The notes beneath the pieces were generated by a model. That model ran no database searches. It saw nothing but the letters and a program-made list of their open reading frames with translations, and was not told the DNA's origin. Source: RYN-230 sp963851025 (GTDB lineage: Bacteria > Actinomycetota > Actinomycetes > Streptosporangiales > Streptosporangiaceae). Taken from it: a stretch of DNA of 64,000 bases. Of the stretch, positions 1 through 9,485 are shown one piece after another. How positions within the stretch are numbered: position 1 is the first letter of the stretch; each line of letters begins with the position of its first letter. A program made the translations under genes and the position numbers. Where the stretch lies: NCBI GenBank assembly GCA_963851025.1, contig CAWKOA010000007.1:124001-188000 (forward strand), written 5' to 3'.

Positions 1-551
1 AGGACCGAGCCCGGGTTGGGGGCCCCCGGGAAGGGCAGGCCGGCGGCCTGGCGGGTGAAGCTGCGGATCCCGTCGCAGCCGGCCAGGTAGGCCGCCCGCT
101 CGACCCCGCCGTCCGCCAGCGTCACCCGCACCTCCGCGGCGTCCTGCTCGATGCCGGTGACCTGGGCGGACCACCGGATCTCGGCACCGAGCCCGGCGGC
201 CCGGCCGGCGAGCAGCGTCTCGATCTGGCTCTGCGGCATGTCCAGCAGGTAGGGGAAGTCGGAGTCGAGCCGTCCGAACCTGATCGCGGCGCCCCGGGGC
301 CCGAGCGGGAAGGAGGGGACGGCCAGCCCGGCCTCGGTAAACCGGCCCGCCTGGCCGCGCAGGTCGAGCATTTCCATGCTCCGCGCGTGCAGGCAGATGG
401 CCCGTGATTCCGCGCGCGGCCCGCTGCGCCGCTCGAGCACCAGGCAGGGCACCCCGGCGAGGGCCAGTTCGGCCGCCAGCACCAGTCCCGTGGGTCCCGC
501 CCCGACCACGATTACCCTGCCTGGCCGCTCAGCCCGCACTCGTCCTCCCAC
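1..551 (-). CDS. FAD-dependent aromatic monooxygenase, C-terminus cut off by window edge
   Basis: This is the first ~183 residues of a flavoprotein monooxygenase of the PheA/TfdB/PgaE type (FAD_binding_3). Such enzymes use NADPH and O2 to hydroxylate aromatic substrates. The translated minus strand shows the Rossmann motif VIVVGAGPTGLVLAAELALA near residue 13, followed by LERR. The middle of the fragment has LLDMPQSQIETLL, and the far end reaches the second FAD motif GCDGIRS before the window stops. I chose GTG at 549-551; a second GTG at 537-539, just after GGGAGGA, is equally possible. It is divergent from the SpoIIE-type regulator at 698, and the 146 bp between them must hold both promoters. 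The substrate cannot be read from this fragment. Confidence 0.8.
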   Translation of the reverse strand, partial: MGGRVRAERPGRVIVVGAGPTGLVLAAELALAGVPCLVLERRSGPRAESRAICLHARSMEMLDLRGQAGRFTEAGLAVPSFPLGPRGAAIRFGRLDSDFPYLLDMPQSQIETLLAGRAAGLGAEIRWSAQVTGIEQDAAEVRVTLADGGVERAAYLAGCDGIRSFTRQAAGLPFPGAPNPGSV

Positions 552-697
552 GCCACTAGCAGATCCTGCGAACCTCCAGGCACGACTGCGGGCAAAGAGG
601 TGGTCCGCACGCCTTCAATGGGGCATAACTTAAGCGATTAGCGCATCGAACGGAACGAGCACACCAGTCAGGGACACAAAATGCGATATCGGGTACG

Positions 698-2781
698 GTG
701 GGGAAGATCACAGCGCTTCTGTCCAACGTCTCCGTGCGGACGCTCATCCTGGGGATCGATGAGACCGGACGGGTCATCCAGCATGACCGGAATGCCCCGG
801 ATATCCTGCCCCTGGACTCGGGCGAGCTGGTCGGCGCGCACCTGGCTGATCTGCTCGCCACCCCCTCCACGGCCGACGCGGCCCTCGCCACCCTGCTGGA
901 CGCCGTCCGGGCCGGCCGGGAAGCCACCGCGGTGCTGCCGATCGGCACCCGGGAGGGACGCCGGGTGGAGACGGTCGCCAGCGTCCAGCCCATGCACGGG
1001 GAGACCCCGGGCCTGGCCGCCCTGGCCGTCCTGAAGATGCCGCCCGATCCAGCACGAGCGGTTCGTCGACCCGGCCCTCATGCGGCACTCGCTGCTGGAC
1101 GACACCTTCCGGCAGATCGGGGCGACCCTCGACCTGGACCAGGTGGCGCGCGGCCTGATCAACCTCCTGGTCCCGCACTTCTGCACCGCAGCAGGCCTGC
1201 TCGTGCTGGAGAGCGTGGCCGCCGGGGACGAGTTCCCGGTCAACCCCCCGGATGGCTCCCAGCTGCTCCGCCGGCTCGCGGTGGCCACCGACGACGGCTC
1301 CCCCGGCTGGGACGCGGCGTTCCCCACCGGGGAAGTCCTGCTGTACCCGCCGGGCACCCCGTACGTGGAGTGCATGGAGACCGGCAAGCCCGTCCGGGTG
1401 GCCACGCTGGACACGGACGCCGCGGTCAGCATCGCGGAGTCGTGGCTGCGGCGGCCCGTGGCCGGACTGCTGTCCGAGTCCTCGATGCTGCTGCTCCCGC
1501 TGGCCACCAAGGACTCCTCGCTGGGCTTCTTCGTCTGCACCCGCAAGTCCGGCTACCGGCCGTTCGACGACTACGACTCCGAGATCGGGATGGAGTTCGC
1601 CTCCCGGGCCGGGATCTTCATCGACAACGCGCGCCAGTACAACCGGGAGCGCACCACGGCGCTGACCCTGCAGCGGAGCCTGCTGCCGACCGGGCTGTCC
1701 TATCCCTCGTCGGTGGACGTCAAGCACCGTTACCTGCCGGGCAGCAAGCTGATCGAGGTCGGCGGGGACTGGTACGAGTCGATCGCGCTGCCCGGCGCGC
1801 GGGTCGCGCTGGTGGTCGGCGACGTGGCCGGGCACGGTGTCCGCGCGGCGGTGACCATGGGCCGGCTGCGCACCGCGATCCACACCCTGGCCACCCTGGA
1901 ACTGGCGCCCGCCGACTCGCTGCAGCAGCTCAACGAGCTGATGACGTCGCTCGGCGAACGCGAACCGCACTTCGCGACCTGCGCTTACGCCCTGTACGAC
2001 GCGGTGACCGGCAGCTGTGAGATCGCGTCCGCGGGGCACCTGCCGCCGCTGCTGGTCCGGCCGGACGGCACCGGCGAGTTCCTCGACACCAGCCCGGCGC
2101 CCGCCGCTCGGCGTGGGCGAGCTCCCGATCGAGAGCCGCACGTTCCAGATCGAGGACGGCAGCCTGCTCGTCCTCTACACCGACGGCCTGGTCGAGGACC
2201 GGCAGCGGGACATCGACGACGGGCTGAACTTCCTGCGCGCCGTGTTCGACGGGGAGGCCGCGCAGTCCTCGCTCGACGATCTGTGCCGGGCCGCGCTGGC
2301 CGGCGTGTACGCCCACCAGCAGCGCGATGACATCGCGATCCTGATCGCCCGGCTCAGCCGGATCCCCGAGGATCACCACGTCACCTGGACCCTGCCCCCC
2401 GAGCTGACCTCGGCGGCCCGGGCGCGCAGCCTGATCCGGGAGCCGCTGGAGCGGTGGGACCTGGGCGAGCTGGTGCCCACCACCGAGCTGCTCGTCTCGG
2501 AGCTGGTCACGAACGCGATCCGGCACGCCACCGGCGAGGTGACGCTGCGGCTGGTGCTGGAGGGATCGCTGGTCTGCGAGGTGCTCGACAGCTCCGCCGC
2601 GCTCCCCCGGCTGCGCCACGCCGGGCGGGACGAGGAGTGCGGCCGCGGCCTGGAGGTGGTCAGCCAGTTCGCGCAGCGCTGGGGCGCACGGCGGACCCCC
2701 GAGGGCAAGATCGTCTGGTGCGAGCAGGCGCTGCCGAACGGCGGGGCTGACCGGCCGGGCCCGGCCGTCAGCGCCGGCTGA
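698..2781 (+). CDS. PAS-GAF-SpoIIE phosphatase with C-terminal anti-sigma-type ATPase (two frame breaks)
   Basis: Multidomain regulator of the actinobacterial PP2C type. It probably dephosphorylates an anti-anti-sigma factor, with a built-in RsbW/SpoIIAB-like kinase-type domain. The order is a PAS-like segment (residues 1-115), a GAF domain (about 130-310), a SpoIIE/PP2C phosphatase (metal-site motif VVGDVAGHG, then LYTDGLVE) and a HATPase_c_2 domain with ELVTNAIRHA near the end. Three consecutive frames encode it. One extra C near 1048 (after ...KMPPD, resuming QHERFVDP) and one near 2100 (before PPLGVGELP) separate them. Removing both gives 693 aa in one frame. GTG 698 is the start; no clear Shine-Dalgarno sequence precedes it. 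It could be a decaying gene, but similar one-base breaks occur across the window, so sequence error is likelier. Confidence 0.82.
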
Positions 2782-2830
2782 CTGAGCAGGCTGACTGACT
2801 GGCTCGGCTGGGGGCCCGGCCGGGCCGGGC

Positions 2831-3523
2831 TCAGGTCGCGGCGCCCCGGGTGTCCTGCTTGATCGACAGCTTGCCGTTCTGCATGATCCCGATGCGCTGG
2901 GCGCGGCGGGCGACCGAGCTGTCGTGGGTGACCAGGACGAGGGTGAGCCCGGTGTCCCGCCACAGCTTCTCCAGCAGGCCCATGATGTCGTCCCGGGTTC
3001 CCTCGTCCAGGTTGCCGGTCGGCTCGTCGGCCAGCAGCACCTTGGGCTCCTTGACCAGGGCCCGGGCGATCGCCACCCGCTGCTGCTGGCCGCCGGACAT
3101 CTCCCCGGGCAGGTGCCGCAGGCGCTCGCCGAGACCCACGTTCTCCAGCGCCGCCCTGGCCCGGGCCTGCCGCTCCGCCGCGCCGGCGCCCAGCGGCACC
3201 AGGGCGACCTCCACGTTCTCCAGCGCATTCAGCGTCGGGATCAGGTTGAAGGTCTGGAAGATGAAGCCCATCGAGACCGCGCGGACCTTCGTGACCTGGG
3301 TTTCCCGCATGGCCGCGAGGTCCTGGCCGTCGAAGTCCACGATGCCCGAGGTGGGCCGGTCCAGCGCGCCGAGGACCTGGAGCAGGGTGGTCTTCCCGTG
3401 GCCGGTCGGACCCTGGATGGCCAGCCACTCACCGTCCTCGATGACCAGGTCCACGCCCGCCAGCGCGTCGACCGTGGTCCGGCCCTTCTGGTATTTCTTC
3501 GTGACGCCCGTCAGCTTGTACAT
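2831..3523 (-). CDS. ABC transporter ATP-binding protein, MacB/LolD type
   Basis: ATPase subunit (230 aa) of an exporter or lipoprotein-release type ABC system. Visible motifs are Walker A GPTGHGKTT (variant of GPSGSGKST) at about residue 39, the Q-loop FIFQTFNLIPTLNALENV, the signature MSGGQQQRVAIARAL, Walker B VLLADEPTGNLD and the switch histidine in LVLVTHD. The NLIPTLNALENV segment and the EPTGNLD ending are typical of the MacB/LolD/FtsE group. It lies 18 bp downstream of the FtsX-like permease, so the two genes form one transcript and most likely one complex. No substrate-binding protein is next to it, which fits an export or mechanotransmission role. The cargo is unknown. Confidence 0.92.
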   Translation of the reverse strand: MYKLTGVTKKYQKGRTTVDALAGVDLVIEDGEWLAIQGPTGHGKTTLLQVLGALDRPTSGIVDFDGQDLAAMRETQVTKVRAVSMGFIFQTFNLIPTLNALENVEVALVPLGAGAAERQARARAALENVGLGERLRHLPGEMSGGQQQRVAIARALVKEPKVLLADEPTGNLDEGTRDDIMGLLEKLWRDTGLTLVLVTHDSSVARRAQRIGIMQNGKLSIKQDTRGAAT

Positions 3524-3541
3524 GGTTTCCCTCTTTCCTGC

Positions 3542-5024
3542 TCATTCGACCCGGGACAGTGCCGCGGCGGGGCGCAGCCGGGCGGCCCGCCAGCCGCCGA
3601 AGCCGCCGGCGATGAGGCCGCCGGCGATGGCCAGCACCACCGCGAGGACCACCGCGCCGATCGTGACCGGCGCGGTGAGGTGAACCGCCACGCTGTGCGT
3701 CGCGGTCGCCGCCGCCCGGGCGAAGCCGCCCGGTGCGCCGCCCCCCGGAGCGCCGCCGAAGCCGCCGCCGAAGGTCCGGGCCCCGCCGGGGGTGGCCGAG
3801 CCGGAGGTCTGCCCCACCGACGCGGTGAGCGGCCCGGAGAGGCTGCGGACCAGGGCGGCGCCGGCGAAGCCGAGCGCGACGCCGACCACGCCGCCGATGA
3901 TGCCGATGGCGATCGATTCACCCATCACCTGGCCGACGATCCGCCGGCTGCGCCAGCCGAGCGCCTTGAGCGTGCCGAACTCCCGGACCCGCCGGGCGAC
4001 AGCGGCGCTGGTCAGCAGGCTGGCCAGCAGGAATGCGGCGATCAGCACCGCGATGGCCAGCCACTTGCCGAGGTTGTTGGCCAGGCTGGCCGCGCTGGAC
4101 AGCGACCCCGTCACCTCGCTGGCCAGGCTGCTCGAGGTGGTCACCGTGGCCTTGGGGAGCATCCCGGAGATCTCCTTGGCCACGCCGCCGATGTTGGACG
4201 CGCTGTCGGCGGCCACGTAGATCGTGTTGACCTTGCCCTTGAGGCTGGCCAGCGCCTGCGCCCGGGCCAGCGGGATGAACACGTCGGAGGCGTTGCTGCC
4301 GGCGCTGGCGATGCCCACCACCTTGAAGCTGGTCTTGGCGACGGTGATGGTCGAGCCGACGCTCAGCTTCTTCTGGGTCGCGTAATTGGCGTTGACCACG
4401 GCCAGGTTGGCGGTGGCGTCGGAGGACGCGAACGTGCGGCCCGACTTGAGCTTGGCCGAGCTGAGCGGCCCGATAGCGCCGGTGCCCAGGTCGACCCCGC
4501 TGACCGTGAACGAGCTGGACTTGAAGTTGCCGCGGAAGGACCCGCCGCCCCCTCCGCCACTGCCACCGAAGCCGCCGGTCCCGCTGCCGCCGGAGGTGTT
4601 GATGGCGGGGATCTTCCCGGTGATGACCGCGTCGGTGAGGCTGAGCGCCCCGGCCGCCCCGGCCACGTGGGTGCAGTTGCCCGATGCTGGTGACCGACGA
4701 CGCGGACAGCGTCCCCTGCCCGATGCTGGTCAGGTTGTCAATGTCGATCTTCGTGCCGGACGCGGGCCGCGTCTGGTTTCCCACCCGGCCGCGGAACCCG
4801 AAACCGGTGGGGCCGCCCGAGCCCGCCGTGGGCGTCTGGGTGACCGTGATGTCGGTCCCCACCCCGTACAGCGAGTGCAGCACCGTGGCCTGGGCGTCCT
4901 TAACCCCCGAGGACGCCGCGGTCACGGTGATCACCAGGCCGATTCCCAGGGCCAGGCCGAGAGCGATGAAAATCGCCTGGCGTATCCGCCGGCGCAACTC
5001 ACGCCGGAGATAGGTGAAGAACAT
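3542..5024 (-). CDS. FtsX/MacB-like ABC transporter permease (one frame break)
   Basis: Membrane partner of the ATPase just downstream. One N-terminal transmembrane segment (AIFIALGLALGIGLVITVTA, about residues 17-36) is followed by a large extracytoplasmic MacB_PCD-like domain. Three further helices follow: KWLAIAVLIAAFLLASLLTS, then GESIAIGIIGGVVGVALGF, then a C-terminal pair ending GGWRAARLRPAAALSRVE. This is the usual FtsX permease layout. Two glycine-rich stretches sit in the external part. The reading frame breaks near 4680: one extra base in a CCC run (GGG on the coding strand). Removing it joins VTSIG to NCTHVAGAAGALSLTD and gives 493 aa. The start at 5024 (MFFTYLRRELRRRIRQ) has the basic N-terminus typical of the family. 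Role inferred from family and neighbour only. Confidence 0.85.
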
Positions 5025-5190
5025 GAAGACTCCTCGGGGAATGCCCGCATCACCACGCGGGCCGATGGCGCACTGAATGCGAGCAAGATCCTGGCGGTCA
5101 TTCCTGAACGGGCGCTGCAGGGCCTCTGCGGGAAAGCCGTATTCCGCGGCTCGATCTGGTTACGGACCCGGCCTGATTACGGGCGGGGCG

Positions 5191-6762
5191 TCAGGGCCGG
5201 CCGTGCCGGACGAACAGCCGCAGCCACAGGTGGCCCTTGATCTCCCAGCGGTGCACCAGGGTGAAGCCCAGGCCGTGCAGGATCGGCACCGGCTTGGGCG
5301 ATGTCCACTCCACCACCCACAGCCGCCTGGTCTGGGCCAGCCGCTGCCGGATCAGCGAGGCGGGCGCGTAGGTGCCGCCGAGGGTGGCGGACTGCTGCGC
5401 CGGGACGCCCCGGCTGACGTCATGCAGCCGGGCCAGCCCGTACGGGTAAGCCCCTTCCAGGGTGCGCTCCCCGGATCCCTTGTGCGGGCCGTTCTGCGCG
5501 CTGACGTTCAGCAGCGCGTCGCCCGGCTCCGCGTGCCGGGCCACGATGCGGTCGGCGGCGCGGATGTTGATCCCGTGCCCATCGGGGTAGCGCTCGGCGA
5601 ACTGGGCGTGCAGCCCGGCCACCACGATCAGCACGAGCGCCACCGGTCCCGCGTAGCGGCCGAGCGCGGCCACGGCCGCCCCGATCAGCAGCGCGGCGGC
5701 GGGGATGCAGTACACGATGTAGCGGTAGGTGTAGACGGGGTGCACCACGGAGGCGAGGAGCAGGATCACCGGGGGCAGGATCAGCCAGGGCAGGGCCAGC
5801 GCGAGCAGCCCCGCGGGCCAGTTCTGCGGCAGCCGCGACCGCCCCGCGGCCGCGCTCGCGGCCACCCCGGCGAGGCAGACCACCACCGTGAGCAGGAACA
5901 GCACGGACGGGCCGATGATCCGCTGGACGCTCAGCACCTGGCTGAGCCCGGGGGACTTGAGCCAGTGGATCTGGTGCAGCTGCCCGTATCCGGCCACCGC
6001 CACCGGGCTCACCACGATCAGGGCCGCGACGGCCGCGATCAGCCAGCCGACGATCAGCCCCCGGTCGACCCGGTAGCGGCGGCGCAGGCAGGCCAGGGTG
6101 ATCGCGTGCGCGAGCACGATCAGCAGGCCGAACAGGTTGGCCAGGCCGAGGAAGGCCAGCGCTACGCCGTACCCGGTGATCCAGCGCCACCGGGCGGCCT
6201 CCGCCTGGAGCGCCCGGACCAGGCAGTAGCTGGCCAGCGTGCCCAGCGCCGCGACCAGGGCGCCCTCGCGGGCGGTCTCGGCGAACCAGCTGACCGAGGG
6301 CAGCACCGCGAACGCCAGCCCCGCGGCCAGCCCGGCCCAGGAGGACACCAGCCGGCCGCCCAGGGCGGTGACCAGGGCCGCGGTGACGGCCAGGGCGACC
6401 GCGGAGGGCAGCCGGACCGCGAACTCGCCGGAGCCGCCGGCCCGCACCACCACCCAGATCAGCGCGTAGTAGGCGCCATGCACCACGTCGACGGTGCCGA
6501 GCATGCGCACCAGCTGGGGAAAGCTCCGGTGCACGGCGGCCAGGGTGGCGGTCTCATCCCGGGTGAACGACGGCCGCTGGATCTCGTACAGCCCGACCAG
6601 CAGCGTGAGGACCGCGGGGATCAGCGGCAGCCAGGGCGGGCCGGGATCGGGGCGGTCCGGCGGGCGGGCCGTCCCGGCGTCGCCCGTGCCACCCTGCCCG
6701 TCGACGACCGCCGGGCGCGCGGAACCGGGCAATTTACTGTCCTCACCAAAGCGGCGGGCCAT
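5191..6762 (-). CDS. Polytopic membrane glycosyltransferase, family 39/ArnT-like
   Basis: Integral membrane protein of about 523 aa with roughly 11-12 hydrophobic segments, resembling dolichyl/polyprenyl-phosphate-mannose transferases (PMT/ArnT clan, PF13231). After the first helix (WLPLIPAVLTLLVGLYEI) comes an external loop with PSFTRDETATL, which holds the acidic residues expected near the catalytic site, then GTVDVVHGAYYALIW, matching the second conserved loop of the family. The C-terminal third is mainly soluble. It would transfer a sugar from a lipid carrier to a protein or envelope glycan on the outer face of the membrane; the acceptor is unknown. ATG at 6762 (MARRFGED) is preferred; an upstream in-frame GTG at 6795 would add eleven residues. 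It stands alone between the ABC pair and the hopanoid operon. Confidence 0.75.
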   Translation of the reverse strand: MARRFGEDSKLPGSARPAVVDGQGGTGDAGTARPPDRPDPGPPWLPLIPAVLTLLVGLYEIQRPSFTRDETATLAAVHRSFPQLVRMLGTVDVVHGAYYALIWVVVRAGGSGEFAVRLPSAVALAVTAALVTALGGRLVSSWAGLAAGLAFAVLPSVSWFAETAREGALVAALGTLASYCLVRALQAEAARWRWITGYGVALAFLGLANLFGLLIVLAHAITLACLRRRYRVDRGLIVGWLIAAVAALIVVSPVAVAGYGQLHQIHWLKSPGLSQVLSVQRIIGPSVLFLLTVVVCLAGVAASAAAGRSRLPQNWPAGLLALALPWLILPPVILLLASVVHPVYTYRYIVYCIPAAALLIGAAVAALGRYAGPVALVLIVVAGLHAQFAERYPDGHGINIRAADRIVARHAEPGDALLNVSAQNGPHKGSGERTLEGAYPYGLARLHDVSRGVPAQQSATLGGTYAPASLIRQRLAQTRRLWVVEWTSPKPVPILHGLGFTLVHRWEIKGHLWLRLFVRHGRP

Positions 6763-6916
6763 CTCGCTCGGCCCTGCGGGCGGCCGGAATTGCACCGATT
6801 ACCCGCAGACTACGTGCGCCCGCGGTGCCGCTTTCGCGGTCACCTATCGCTTTGGTGATACCACAGGAGAAAACAGGCTGAGCCGTGACCTAAACGGGAA
6901 CGGCCTTTACCTGTGC

Positions 6917-7922
6917 CTAGCTGCCGCGTGCGGCGCGGATTGTCTCGCGCAGCGACCCCGTGGTGGCCAGCACCGCCGATGGCTCATACCCGCAGTGCGC
7001 CATGCAGTTCGCGCAGCGCGGGTCCTTGCCCCGGCCGTAGGAGTCCCAGTCGGTGGTCTCGATCAGCTCCTTGTACGTCTTCACGTAGCCGTCGGACATC
7101 AGGTAGCAGGGCTTCTGCCAGCCCAGCAGCGAGTAGGACGGGATCCCCCAGGCGGTGCAGCCGAAGTCCGTCTTGCCCTCCAGGAAGTCCAGGAACAGCG
7201 GCGTGTGATTGAGCCGCCAGCGCTTCCGGTTCCCGTTGTCGAAGGCCTTGCGGAACAGTTCCCTGGTCTCGGTGACGCCGAGGAAGTGGTCCTGGTCGGG
7301 CGCCTTCTCGTAGGCGTAGGCGGGCGAGATCTGCATCATGTCCACGCCGAGGTCATCGTTGAGGTAGTTGAGCACGTCGATGACCGTCTGCGGGGTGTCG
7401 GTGTTGAAGACGGTGGTGTTCGTGTTGACCGTGAACCCCCGCTTCTTCGCCTCCTTGATCGCCGCGACGGCGTCGTCGAACACGCCATCCTTGTTGACCG
7501 ACTCGTCGTGCCGCTCCTTCAGCCCGTCGATGTGCACCACGAAGGCGAAGTACGGCGACGGCTTGAACTTGTCCAGCTTCTTCGGCAGGAGCAGCGCGTT
7601 GGTGCACAGGAAGACGAACTTCTTGCGCTTGACCAGCTCGGCGACGATCACGTCGATCTGCGGGTGCATCAGCGGCTCGCCGCCGGCGATGGACACCATG
7701 GGGGCGCCGCACTCCTCGACCGCGGCCGAGCGCCTGCTCGACGGGCATCCGCTGCTTGAGCACGGTGTGCGGCTGCTGGATCTTCCCGCAGCCCGCGCAC
7801 TTCAGGTTGCACGCGAACAGCGGCTCCAGCTCCACGATCAGCGGGAACTTCTTGTTGCCGCTGAGCTTCTGGCGCATCAGGTATGAGCCGATGCGCATGC
7901 TCTGGCGTAGGGACACGCTCAT
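6917..7922 (-). CDS. hpnH: HpnH, adenosyl-hopene transferase, radical SAM (one frame break)
   Basis: Radical SAM enzyme that joins the 5'-deoxyadenosyl radical from SAM to diploptene, giving adenosylhopane, the first step of C35 hopanoid side-chain synthesis. The N-terminus MSVSLRQSMRIGSYLMRQKL and the iron-sulfur motif FACNLKCAGCGK (CxxxCxxC) identify it, as do IAGGEPLMHPQI and the C-terminal cysteine cluster CANCMAHCGYEPSAV. One extra base near 7725 splits the gene. The upstream frame ends ...MPVEQAL and the downstream frame resumes AAVEECGAPMVSIAGG. Correcting it gives 334 aa, the normal length. ATG at 7922 overlaps the stop of the hpnG-ispH gene (ATGA), so the two are translationally coupled. 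Last gene of the hopanoid operon. Confidence 0.93.
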
Positions 7923-9485
7923 GACTGCCTAACCTCCTTGGGCAGGCTGAATCGGATGTTCTCAGTGGTGATCACGCGCTCGCTGACCTCGACGGTGCCG
8001 AGGCCCCCCAGGGCGGTGACGATGTCCTGGACGACCGCCGGGGGCGCGGACGCGCCCGCCGTCAGGCCGATCGTGGACACCCCGGCCAGCCAGCCCAGCT
8101 CGATGTCGGACGGGCCGTCGATCAGGTAGGCGGTGGTACCCGCCCGCTGCGCGGTCTCGACCAGCCGCACAGAGTTCGATGAGTTCGCCGACCCGGCCAC
8201 CAGCACCAGGTCGGCGTCGGCCGCCACGGCCCGGGCCGCGCGCTGCCGGTTCGTGGTCGCGTAGCAGATGTCGTCGCTGCCCGGCGCGCGGGCGGCCGGG
8301 AACCGCTCGCGCAGCGCCTCGGCGATGTCCGCCGCCTCGTCCGCGGCCAGCGTGGTCTGCATGAGGTAGGCCACCTTGCCCGGGTCCGCGGGCTGCAGCG
8401 CGCCCACGTCCCCGGCCGTCTGGACCAGGGCCACGGAGTCCGGGGCCTCGCCCAGCGTGCCCTCGACCTCCTCGTGGCCCTCGTGCCCGATCAGCGCGAC
8501 CAGGTAGCCGTCCGAGGCGAACCGGCGCGCCTCGGCGTGCACCTTGGCCACCAGCGGGCAGGTGGCGTCCACCGTGGTCAGGCCGCGGCGGTCGGCCTCG
8601 GCCCGGACCGCCGGGGACACGCCGTGCGCGGAGAACACCACGCAGGCACCGTCCGGCACCTCGCTGAGCTCGTCCACGAACACCGCGCCGCGCTCCTCGA
8701 GCCCGGCCACCACGTGCGAGTTGTGCACGATCTGCTTGCGCACGTAGACCGGGGCGCCCTGCTGGTCGAGGGCCCGCTCGACGATCTCGATGGCCCGCTC
8801 CACCCCGGCGCAGAACGAGCGGGGCCCGGCCAGCAGCACCTGCCGCTGGCCGGCCGCCGCGGCCCACCGGGCCAGCGCGGGCGCGGCGGCCCGCAGTGAG
8901 CGCAGCGCGGCCAGCCCGCCGCCCAGCGCCCCGGGACTGGCCAGGGGACGGTCTGGCGTATCGGACACGGCCCGGACCACCGCCAGCGGCCTGCCGTCCG
9001 CCGCGCCGGCCAGCACGGCCGATTCCATATCCGCAACGAGGGCCCCGGTCGCGGCCAGCCGCTCGCGCTCGGTGCCGCGGACCAGGTGGTCCACGGTGAC
9101 GACCCGGCCGACCCGGACCCTCAGGCCCGCCCGGCGCAGCTCGCCCGCCAGCAGCTCGGCGGACGCGCAGCGGATGACACGGTTCCCGTCGGTGACCTCG
9201 CTGGCCACCACGAGATCACCCGGCCGCAGGCCGGCGGGCAGCCCGCCGCCCGTGCCGGCCACGGCCAGGGCGGCGAACGGCTCCGCGCGGAGCGCGGCCT
9301 CCCGGGCGCCGGCCCGGCGCGGCCCGTACCCGGTCGCCACGACCCGGCCCGCCGGCCGGGCCCGCGTCGCGCAGCCCGCGCCGGACCGCCCTGGCCTCCA
9401 GCCGCAGCGGGGCGCAGACCAGGAGCCCGGAGCCGGTCACCGGGCTGCGCCGGGACCGCACGCTGGCCACCTGAAGCCGGGTCAT
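7919..9485 (-). CDS. hpnG-ispH: HpnG-IspH fusion: adenosylhopane nucleosidase/phosphorylase + HMBPP reductase (one frame break)
   Basis: Two enzymes in one chain of about 521 aa. Residues 1-215 are a PNP/MTA-nucleosidase-like domain of the HpnG family, which removes adenine from adenosylhopane (LAVAGTGGGLPAGLRPGDLV, then GALVADMESAVLA with the purine-binding ME). From about residue 225 follows a complete IspH/LytB, the 4Fe-4S enzyme that makes IPP and DMAPP from HMBPP. It has the three cluster cysteines (RSFCAGVERA, DATCPLVAKVH, DDICYATTNRQ), the histidines in VHNSHVV and IGHEGHEEVEGT, and GSANSSNS. Both halves lie in one open frame with no stop between them. A separate frame break, one extra base in a CCC/GGG run near 9360, lies in the HpnG N-terminal part, between RRGLRDA and AGRVVATGYG. 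ATG 9485 overlaps the shc stop (ATGA); its own stop overlaps hpnH. Confidence 0.88.

Noticed and set aside
774..2141. Long minus-strand reading frame (455 aa) opposite the SpoIIE-ATPase gene
   Set aside because: It is a high-GC shadow: Gly/Arg/Ala-rich, no family motif, and the plus strand carries clear PAS, GAF and phosphatase motifs.
2924..4693. 589-aa plus-strand reading frame across the ABC genes
   Set aside because: No motif; it mirrors the ABC ATPase and permease on the minus strand, which show Walker and FtsX features.
5077..6858. 593-aa plus-strand reading frame across the glycosyltransferase
   Set aside because: Composition of a shadow (Gln/Gly/Arg-rich); the minus strand has a proper multi-helix membrane protein.
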